In this document: positions 57,820-64,000 of the stretch, in pieces | How the letters are laid out: each line of letters starts with the position of its first letter | How positions within the stretch are numbered: the first letter of the stretch is position 1 | Origin: Algoriphagus sp. | GTDB taxonomy: Bacteria; Bacteroidota; Bacteroidia; Cytophagales; Cyclobacteriaceae | Assembly: GCF_029254265.1 (NCBI RefSeq) | Contig: NZ_JAQWXX010000082.1 | Location: 62,001 to 126,000, forward strand | Direction: 5' to 3' | DNA length: 64,000 bases | Notes under the pieces: model-generated | Seen by the model: only the letters and a program-made list of their open reading frames with translations | Told to the model about the DNA's origin: nothing | Database searches by the model: none | Position numbers and translations under genes: made by a program

Positions 57820-57855
57820 AAAAATAAGTACCAGCTTGTCCGCAGGTACGTACTT
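57820..57855 (-). terminator. candidate terminator of the AsmA-like gene
   Basis: On the minus strand AAGTAC/GTACTT arms enclose GTACC...GGTAC, followed by ATTTTTTAT. The stem is short with a large loop, so the call is tentative. The rest of 57661-57893 has one more perfect palindrome (TCCTAAAG/CTTTAGGA, 57729-57749) and no ORF. Confidence 0.4.
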
Positions 57856-57893
57856 TGAATCCGGCTTATGCATTAGAATTAGTGATGTAGTCC

Positions 57894-60800
57894 TTACTCC
57901 TCATTATCCTCTCTTCGTTTTGGAATCTTCGGCTGACCTAATCCAACACTTCCTTTAAGACCACTGAAGGTAGCCTTCCACCAACCCCCCAAGATGAATT
58001 TGGATTTATCTCGCTCATAATAGACTCTTGAAATTACACGATTATTGAAAAGCTTCCTTGGGTTATTTCTTTTCGTAATAGTATTTGCCAAAAAGGTCAA
58101 AATTCCCAATTTCCCTGTACCTGGAAGCATACTCACAGAATCCAAAAATTGAATTTTCAAATCCTCATATCTGAAATTCATCTTGCCCCAAGCCTCATCT
58201 TCGTTGATTTTGAAATCCCATTTCCCATCAGTTACCCTTCCATCCACAATTTCGACAAATGCTCCGTTGGTAAGCATAGGATTTGCCAAGGTAAGATCAA
58301 ATTCTCCCATAGTAATTTCCATTTCCATCGGGTATGGTGGCTCAAAGAAATATTCTGACCTGAGATTTACCTCGCCTTGCCCCATAATTTTTGTATCTGC
58401 ATGTAGGATTGATTTCTTTAAAGGATAATCGGATCCTGTCTGAGTAAGAACAAAAGGAGAAATATTCATGTTTAAATCCTCAAATCGGATAAATCCTGGA
58501 GCCATTCCTCGCCTTGCAAATTCCTGATAAACGACCTCTCCATCTCTAAGAATTAAAGAGTCCAATTCCATATCAAATGGAGCGTTTCGCATCATTTCTT
58601 GAGGCATAGGCTTGATCACACCTTCCTTTACCGGAAGTCTTTTATCTCGAAATACATCCAGATCCACTCCATCCAACTCCAATTTCTTCGCCTTAATCTT
58701 TTTTGATTTGAAATAAGTATCGAAATCAATATCAAGGAATGAGACTTTTTTTACAGTTGCCTCTATTGCATCAGTTTGAAATCCTTTAGTTCGCATAAAC
58801 TCATACCGGCCAATCGCTGGCCCAAAAAATATATTTTCCAGCGTAAGATCATTTTCAAAGAATTTGATTTTACCAATTATCATTTTGTTCAAGCTATCCT
58901 TGGTCATCAAACGGTAATTGGTCAGGGATAGACTTAAATCCTTCTCTAGCAGAAATTGTGGTCTCAGGTCCATACTCTGACCCATAAGGTTGAGATTCAA
59001 ATCATTGATTTCAAAATCTAAATTAGAAAATGCCAACCTAGGTATTGGCCCAGTCTCTTTGTTGTGAAGTGTGACATTTCCACGCTGGATTAGAAGATCT
59101 TGGAGAATTATGGAGGAAACAAAAGCGTTTTCTTTTTGGAGATTCTGGATAGAATTACCTGTCTCCTTTTCCTCGGAATCCAGATACACGTTTATCACAG
59201 GTTCAGTCAACCTCACCCTTGATAAATCAAAAATACCGGTAGATTCAATGGTTGAAATGTTGTTATGTTTCACTCCCAACTGCTTGATTTTAGCGGAAAA
59301 AACAGGGACTCCTTGCTTTCCATTCGTATTGATTGGGGAGATTTCAAAATCAGAAAACACGGTTTCTTCCTCTTTATTATTCACTTCTAAGGAAGTGAAT
59401 TTAAGGTTGTGAATACTATCAGGAAGTGCGAAAGAAAAGTTTTCGAGTTTTAAATCGATCTCCTCAAAAAGTCTCGAAAAATTCTCTTTGGAAGAGGTAG
59501 TTGAATCTAATCGAAGTCCACTTACTTCTAGATCAAAGTTTGTTTGGATCGATTGGACATCACTTTTTCCAGTTAAATAATTAATAGTCAGTTTTGAATC
59601 GAGGGCATCTATTTTCGCGATTCTGATCTCATCAATAGCCTGGGGTAAGGCCTTATTTGAAATACTCTTCTTTTTAGAAGTCTTTGCCCCAACTTCAAAA
59701 TCCCTGTTAATTCCGAGCTCGATTTCGCTACCATTAACCGCCAGCCGATCCAAAATCAAGGTATTATCGAACAGAAATGATTGTAAATCTACCCCTCTGA
59801 AAGCGACCTGAGGTAGCTTCACCTCAAATGCGATTTTACTATCGATTTCCTTAGAAGGAAATAACCTTAGATTATCAATGAAAATAGTTTGGGACTTTGA
59901 ATTATAATTCAGTTTATCAGTATCTACTTCATAATTCCCCCCAGCGACATTAAAAGAGTACTTCGCTAGACTTAGGTCTATTTCCTCAGAAAAGAAAGTT
60001 CTACCTTCTTCAACCGGGACTCCCCTTTCAATCAAAAACCCCTTTAGTTTTAAAGAGAGACTATCTTCAGACAATGAAATATCTTTTGATCCGGAAAAAT
60101 TTTCATACTTGATTTGTCCATCACTGAAACTGACCGAATCTATCTGTATGTAAGAAAAATAAGAAGTCAGAAGTGTTTCAAATTCGTCGGCAGAATTCAG
60201 CTGTTCGGAAGTATTTGAACTGACCATTTTTTTTCGAAATCTTTTCAGTTCTGCTTTTGGGGAAGGAATCAATATCTCTCCCACGATTAGTTTTTCATCC
60301 CAAAATGCTGCCTGAAGATCTATCCCTTCAATTCTAAATTCCGGAATTTCCACATTAATCGCTACGGTTTTATTATAGGCATCCAAAGCATTCTGGACCG
60401 CATCCGGATTTTCGGGTTTCAATGAGAAGTCCTTGATTACCACCCGAGAATTTTTTGAATCTATAAAAATCTGTCCTGCCAGAAATTCATGCAAGTTATC
60501 TCTAAGCTTGAGGCGGTATTTATCCATACTGAGGACCATCTCCTCAGCCAGAAAAATATCCTGAATAGAAGTGGTCAGATTTGGTCTGATAAGCACTTTT
60601 TCCAAGAGTAAACTGAATCGCTCAAAGCCAATATCGTTGCTACGAACTCCTGCCTCATCGGTAAATTGGACCTCACCATTATTTAATTGAAGTTTTGCTA
60701 TAGAAACTTCATCCATATAACCCTTCAGAAGTTCTGATGCTTTGCCATCCTTAAATGGTCTCTTTTCTTTCTGATTCAGTTCTTTAAATTCAACTTTTGG

Positions 60801-62252
60801 GGAATCAATGATCAGTTCATCCATTTCCAATTTGCCTTGATTGTAAAATTGCTTAAGGTTGGCATTGTTAAGCGCAAGTTTTGGAAGAGAGATTTGAATT
60901 ATATTATCCGGATCTAAAGCCTCAAGAGACTCCACTCGAGGTTCAACTCGAACATTTTCAATGATTAATTCATCCTTAAAGGAAGATAAGGTGACACTTT
61001 CACCATAGATCACATGGATATCGTCAGAAAGATATAGACTTGCATCCTTGATCCTCATAGAAGCATCCTGACCATAAAAAAATTGATTTTTTTGCCTTTC
61101 TAAATCATTACCTAAATAAAACTTGATCATATTGAAATCAAGATCCTTGATCTCAATCCGATTCTTAAGTGAATCTTGAAAGTCTGAGGTTAAGAAACTT
61201 CCTCGGACTACAGAAAGCTCCTTGATCTCAATTGATTCCAAAATGCCTTCAATCAAATCATTCAAATTCCCGGAAGAAGTGCTATCCCTATCAGAAACAA
61301 GCCGACGTTCGACCTTGAAATTTGGATTAGCCAATACAATTTCGTCTATCAAAACCATTGAAGTCATAAAAGCGGTATTCAAATCCACGTTCCCTACCCT
61401 AAGGTCTTTCAGTGAAACATCGTAATAGGCTTTACTTTCCTTTGTTCGATCCGGTGAAAGTTGAAGTCCCTTTAGATCAATCTGATTATCTAAGGAACTG
61501 ACTTTAACGCTGTTAGCCGAAACCGTATGCACTCCATCAGGAAGAGGGAAAGTGACATTTTCGAGATCAAATTCAAATCCTTTGGCATTGAAAGGTGTCT
61601 TCCAATCTTGCTGAGTGGCCCAGTTCACATCCTTAACGATCAATTTTGTATTCTCTGCCTTGAGAGAATTATCACTTAGAAAGTTCAAAAAGAAAAGATC
61701 TGCATGGACAATTTCAATCTCGTAAATATATACTCCTGCAAAACTTAATCGATCGATACTCTTTTTGATTTCAGCTTCTAAAGCTTTTACCCGTGATTCC
61801 TTTTGGGGCACAATTTCGGATTGATCATCAAAATTCTCCCGACCGGGCAAATCCAGACTAAGATTTGGATTATCAAGCTCAATCCTTCCGATGGAAAACA
61901 CCCCTGATGAAAAACTATACCATAGCCCCTTAATCGCAAGTTGGTCCAAATAGAGATCAAAAAGTGCCTGATCTTGATTTTCCATTCTGGAATTCACGGG
62001 TTTTAGGATAATCCCATCCAAAAACAATCCTCTTCGAATGAGTGAAAAATTTACCCGGTTAAAATCAACCTCGTAAACACCTTTTGTGGATTCATTGATT
62101 TTTTGCCTTGTCCAATTGGAAAGTAAAAGGTTAGATCCAAAGTAAACCAAAAACTCAAGAAACAATATGACCAAGAAAATAATCATTAAGATTCTAACAA
62201 TCTTCTTTCGAATCGGGTGTTTGAAATTCTTAATTCTATCCTTACTTTCCAT
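57894..62252 (-). CDS. very large AsmA/DUF748-like membrane-anchored protein
   Basis: A 1452-residue protein with one N-terminal membrane helix (about residues 17-42, after a basic NFKHPIRKKIVR) and a long periplasmic part. That part is made of repeated beta-rich segments, many with 'IxxxxLxLxGL/VxLxxxxxFDL'-like alternation typical of AsmA, TamB and YhdP bridge proteins, which move phospholipids across the envelope. The C-terminal ~250 residues (LNLRSEYFFEPPYPMEMEIT, NPMLTNGAFVEIVDGRVTDG, ILTFLANTITKRNNPRKLFNN) resemble DUF748/AsmA ends. The ATG at 62252 fits the membrane anchor; an upstream start adds 21 residues that overlap the terminator region. Role in lipid transport is inferred from fold pattern. 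Confidence 0.78.
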   Translation of the reverse strand: MESKDRIKNFKHPIRKKIVRILMIIFLVILFLEFLVYFGSNLLLSNWTRQKINESTKGVYEVDFNRVNFSLIRRGLFLDGIILKPVNSRMENQDQALFDLYLDQLAIKGLWYSFSSGVFSIGRIELDNPNLSLDLPGRENFDDQSEIVPQKESRVKALEAEIKKSIDRLSFAGVYIYEIEIVHADLFFLNFLSDNSLKAENTKLIVKDVNWATQQDWKTPFNAKGFEFDLENVTFPLPDGVHTVSANSVKVSSLDNQIDLKGLQLSPDRTKESKAYYDVSLKDLRVGNVDLNTAFMTSMVLIDEIVLANPNFKVERRLVSDRDSTSSGNLNDLIEGILESIEIKELSVVRGSFLTSDFQDSLKNRIEIKDLDFNMIKFYLGNDLERQKNQFFYGQDASMRIKDASLYLSDDIHVIYGESVTLSSFKDELIIENVRVEPRVESLEALDPDNIIQISLPKLALNNANLKQFYNQGKLEMDELIIDSPKVEFKELNQKEKRPFKDGKASELLKGYMDEVSIAKLQLNNGEVQFTDEAGVRSNDIGFERFSLLLEKVLIRPNLTTSIQDIFLAEEMVLSMDKYRLKLRDNLHEFLAGQIFIDSKNSRVVIKDFSLKPENPDAVQNALDAYNKTVAINVEIPEFRIEGIDLQAAFWDEKLIVGEILIPSPKAELKRFRKKMVSSNTSEQLNSADEFETLLTSYFSYIQIDSVSFSDGQIKYENFSGSKDISLSEDSLSLKLKGFLIERGVPVEEGRTFFSEEIDLSLAKYSFNVAGGNYEVDTDKLNYNSKSQTIFIDNLRLFPSKEIDSKIAFEVKLPQVAFRGVDLQSFLFDNTLILDRLAVNGSEIELGINRDFEVGAKTSKKKSISNKALPQAIDEIRIAKIDALDSKLTINYLTGKSDVQSIQTNFDLEVSGLRLDSTTSSKENFSRLFEEIDLKLENFSFALPDSIHNLKFTSLEVNNKEEETVFSDFEISPINTNGKQGVPVFSAKIKQLGVKHNNISTIESTGIFDLSRVRLTEPVINVYLDSEEKETGNSIQNLQKENAFVSSIILQDLLIQRGNVTLHNKETGPIPRLAFSNLDFEINDLNLNLMGQSMDLRPQFLLEKDLSLSLTNYRLMTKDSLNKMIIGKIKFFENDLTLENIFFGPAIGRYEFMRTKGFQTDAIEATVKKVSFLDIDFDTYFKSKKIKAKKLELDGVDLDVFRDKRLPVKEGVIKPMPQEMMRNAPFDMELDSLILRDGEVVYQEFARRGMAPGFIRFEDLNMNISPFVLTQTGSDYPLKKSILHADTKIMGQGEVNLRSEYFFEPPYPMEMEITMGEFDLTLANPMLTNGAFVEIVDGRVTDGKWDFKINEDEAWGKMNFRYEDLKIQFLDSVSMLPGTGKLGILTFLANTITKRNNPRKLFNNRVISRVYYERDKSKFILGGWWKATFSGLKGSVGLGQPKIPKRREDNEE

Positions 62253-62300
62253 CAAAGGCAATTTTTCAACTAAAATAGGGAATAAGCTTAATACTAAATG

Positions 62301-62329
62301 AAAAAAGCAGCACATAGGTGCTGCTTTTT
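62301..62329 (-). terminator. intrinsic terminator after tRNA-like gene A
   Basis: Perfect stem GCAGCAC (62307-62313) with GTGCTGC (62318-62324), loop of four, with A-runs and T-runs on both sides; on the minus strand six T follow. It starts 3-4 bases after the tRNA-like RNA and ends 48 bases before the ATG of the AsmA-like gene. Confidence 0.88.
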
Positions 62330-62332
62330 AGC

Positions 62333-62454
62333 TGTAGGAGAAGGATTCGAACCTCCACGAAGTAGTTAGGCAATAGTTCGGTTGAATTATGCTTTATGCT
62401 AAAATCTTCACCCCCGAGACAGGAGGGCTTGTCTGCCAGTTTCAACATCCTACA
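62333..62454 (-). ncRNA. tRNA-like RNA A: class II cloverleaf, apparent anticodon GTC, 54-nt variable region
   Basis: Reading the minus strand, 122 nt fold as a complete cloverleaf. The acceptor is TGTAGGA with TCCTACA (7/7 pairs, U1-A72, G73). The D-arm TTG...CAA has AACTGGCAGA in the loop, as in tRNA-Leu. The anticodon stem CCCTC/GGGGG (one T-G pair) holds the loop CTGTCTC, placing GTC at 34-36 with T33 and an unusual pyrimidine at 37. The T-arm is GGAGG-TTCGAAT-CCTTC. The variable region is 54 nt instead of about 15, with GAAG/CTTC at its base and TTAG/CTAA inside. CCA is not encoded. Aminoacylation and decoding are unknown; a pseudogene is possible but all tertiary consensus bases are kept. 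Confidence 0.72.
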
Positions 62455-62754
62455 TTAGAGTAGTTGGCATTATGCCTTTTGCATAATTGAAGTTTAGAAT
62501 CGATTTATTATTTCTCGCAATCGATTTAAATTTCATTAGGCCAAAATTAGAAATACCATTCGTTTAATAAAATTTTGGCAATAAATATTTTATTTTTTTA
62601 CAGTTTAAATTTCAAAAACCCTTTTTTATTACATTATTTTTATTTTTGACTCAAATTTTTAGAATTAATTATGGATTCCCTAATTACATTTTATCAAAAT
62701 CTTCTATTGCGATCTAGCTGTTTAATGAAATAACTTACAAGAACGAAAAGGGCA
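62455..62754. other. AT-rich spacer between the two tRNA-like genes
   Basis: Contains a 7-bp hairpin ATTATGC/GCATAAT (62469-62487) just upstream of RNA A on its strand and otherwise only AT-rich sequence. No ORF or clear promoter box was recognised, although RNA A must be transcribed from here or by read-through. Confidence 0.5.
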
Positions 62755-62785
62755 TAAAAAAACCATGAAACAAAATTTCATGGTC
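62755..62785 (-). terminator. intrinsic terminator after tRNA-like gene B
   Basis: Perfect 9-bp stem ACCATGAAA (62762-62770) with TTTCATGGT (62776-62784), loop CAAAA; on the minus strand a run of T residues follows (62761-62756). It lies 34 bases downstream of the tRNA-like RNA B. Confidence 0.87.
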
Positions 62786-62819
62786 TTAGTCAATTAACAA
62801 TAAACCCAAAATAACCTGC

Positions 62820-62943
62820 TGTAGGAGAAGGATTCGAACCTCCACGAAGTAGTTAGGCAAATTTACGAGCTCGGTAAACGCTTTATCCCAGTAACCTCAC
62901 CCCCGAGACAGGAGGGCTTGTCTGCCAGTTTCAACACCCTACA
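62820..62943 (-). ncRNA. tRNA-like RNA B: class II cloverleaf, apparent anticodon GTC, 56-nt variable region
   Basis: A second copy, 124 nt. Bases 8-45 and the last ~40 nt (TTGCCTAACTACTTCG onward) are identical to RNA A. The acceptor 5' side is TGTAGGG, so pair 7-66 is a G-T wobble. The core of the variable region differs from A and contains a TTTAC/GTAAA hairpin (loop CGAGCTC) where A has TTC/GAA around AACC, so structure may be conserved while sequence changes. The base of the variable region is GAGG/CTTC, a wobble-compatible change from GAAG. Its own terminator follows. Together the two copies argue for a maintained gene family rather than random decay. Confidence 0.72.
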
Positions 62944-63248
62944 GTGTAGTGTAATTTCAATGTATTTTGGAATGCCAACCTTTTGTTGTGCCTTATTGAT
63001 ACATCAAATATAGAGGGAGCGTGTCTTTATTAAAAATATTTCAATAAAAATTCTGAAAATTTACAGTATTTTTAATGAAATCGATTGAAAAATAACGATT
63101 CAGTAATATTCTCTCTTTTATTACAGCTGAGATTAACAGATTTTCAATAAGACTTTTAATTTTTATCGAATCAATCGAAAATAGTGCGATTAAATATCAT
63201 TAATTCAATACAAATGACTTTTTGTTACCAATTTCATAAGAAAAATAA
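62944..63248. other. AT-rich gap between rluD and tRNA-like gene B
   Basis: About 300 bases with no supportable ORF or RNA. It contains the 3' flank of the RluD-type gene and must contain the promoter of RNA B on the minus strand, but no TAnnTTTG box is convincing. Confidence 0.5.
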
Positions 63249-64000
63249 CTATTCATAAATCACATAGGATCTCCATTTATCTAGCACGTCCCCAAAATCT
63301 GGTGGAAGTGGCGCTTCGAAATAAAGCTTTTCTTTAGTAATAGGATGGATAAAGCCCAATGATTTAGCGTGAAGTGCTTGCCTTGGAATTAAGTCAAAAC
63401 AGTTTTGAATAAAAGTTTTATACTTCGCATACTGTGTCCCTTTTCGGATTTTATCTCCGCCATACATGGCATCATTGAAAAGTGGGTGTCCTATGAACTT
63501 CATGTGCGCCCTAATCTGATGCGTTCTTCCTGTCTCCAAATTACATTGAACTAGCGTGACATACCTTAACCGCTCAATTACTTTCCAATGAGTCACAGCA
63601 TGCTTCCCCCGACTTCCATCTACAAATACATCCATCACTTTACGATCCTTGGCGCTTCTGCCCACATTTCCGGTTATGGTTCCCGATTCACCTTCCGGCT
63701 CACCCCAAACAAGAGCTAAATAAGTTCGGTCAATGGTATGATGAAAAAATTGTGCAGCCAAATGAGTCATAGCTTCCTCCGATTTGGCTATTACAAGCAA
63801 ACCAGAGGTATCCTTGTCAATTCGATGGACTAGACCGGGTCTTCCCACATTGCCTTTCATTTCAGGCAAATTTTGAAAGTGGTAAACCAGCCCATTCACA
63901 AGTGTTCCGGTCCAATTACCCTGAGCAGGGTGAACGACCATCCCGGCGGGCTTATTTACTACCATCAGATACTGATCTTCGAAAATGATATCTAGTTCTA
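63249..64000 (-). CDS. RluD/RluA-family pseudouridine synthase (5' end beyond window)
   Basis: The frame is open to the window edge. The first visible residues, ELDIIFEDQYLMVVNKPAG, are the usual start of the catalytic domain, so the S4 domain and start codon lie outside. An internal ATG at 63965 is not the true start. The catalytic Asp motif is HRIDKDTSGLLVIAKS, and LVQCNLETGRTHQIRAHMKF and HPLFNDAMYGG are family signatures. It converts uridine in 23S rRNA helix 69 if it is RluD; RluA or RluC specificity is possible. Confidence 0.93.
   Translation of the reverse strand, partial: ELDIIFEDQYLMVVNKPAGMVVHPAQGNWTGTLVNGLVYHFQNLPEMKGNVGRPGLVHRIDKDTSGLLVIAKSEEAMTHLAAQFFHHTIDRTYLALVWGEPEGESGTITGNVGRSAKDRKVMDVFVDGSRGKHAVTHWKVIERLRYVTLVQCNLETGRTHQIRAHMKFIGHPLFNDAMYGGDKIRKGTQYAKYKTFIQNCFDLIPRQALHAKSLGFIHPITKEKLYFEAPLPPDFGDVLDKWRSYVIYE

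Noticed and set aside
62266-62448. 60-residue minus-strand ORF across the tRNA-like gene A
   Set aside because: It lies inside the tRNA-like RNA and its terminator, has no family resemblance, and the same frame is not kept in copy B.
62333-62454. Ordinary tRNA-Asp(GTC)
   Set aside because: The D-arm, long variable region and U1-A72 pair are not those of tRNA-Asp, so a normal label would mislead even though the anticodon position reads GTC.
62333-62943. tmRNA or a phage attachment-site duplication
   Set aside because: There is a complete D-arm and anticodon arm with no tag ORF. The copies have separate terminators, and the 360-base spacer holds no integrase or other mobile gene.

Overview
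The window looks like a chromosomal segment of a Bacteroidota bacterium, most probably Cytophagales and close to Algoriphagus or Cyclobacteriaceae. The support is seen in the sequence: two very large secreted proteins with type IX secretion (T9SS) sorting tails, a beta-barrel gene followed by uppS-bamA-skp-skp, Na+-NQR subunit F, a Rho factor with a long insert, an AccD without its zinc ribbon, scarce Shine-Dalgarno signals and AT-rich intergenic DNA. No IS element, prophage or CRISPR array was recognised. Both window edges cut genes.

Layout. 0-7 kb: a truncated gene, an exported methyltransferase, a secreted NTF2-like protein, a HipA-like kinase overlapping a DUF3037 gene, serS, a lipoprotein, then a 2-oxoglutarate dioxygenase with a chromate-type transporter. 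7-14.6 kb: envelope block with CBS protein, nadK, beta-barrel protein, uppS, bamA, two Skp-like chaperones and a thioredoxin. 14.6-24.3 kb: an RsuA/RluB-type pseudouridine synthase; a four-gene overlapping operon (ureohydrolase-like, cytochrome b5-like, MurNAc/GlcNAc kinase, murQ); nqrF; accD; a bacterial homologue of the N-terminal glutamine amidohydrolase NTAQ1; a CstA-type transporter. 24.3-29 kb: rimP-nusA-infB. 29-34.8 kb: the cell-shape cluster mreB-mreC-mreD-mrdA-rodA. 34.8-40.4 kb: HD protein, an unknown protein, ferredoxin, tdk, recO, rho. 40.4-57.5 kb: two T9SS-exported glycine-rich proteins of 974 and 4241 residues with related tails. 57.5-64 kb: a 1452-residue AsmA-like membrane protein, two unusual tRNA-like RNA genes and a truncated RluD-type synthase.

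The genes are mostly housekeeping ones for envelope assembly, translation and transcription. The accessory part is the 17-kb surface-protein region.

The most unusual items are the two tRNA-like genes at 62.3 and 62.8 kb. Each has a leucine-type class II tRNA body with near-perfect helices, an apparent GTC anticodon and a variable region of 54-56 nt, and each is followed by its own intrinsic terminator. Next come the NTAQ1 homologue with its Cys-His-Asp triad intact and the HipA-like/DUF3037 gene pair. All calls come from reading the sequence; no database search was run.
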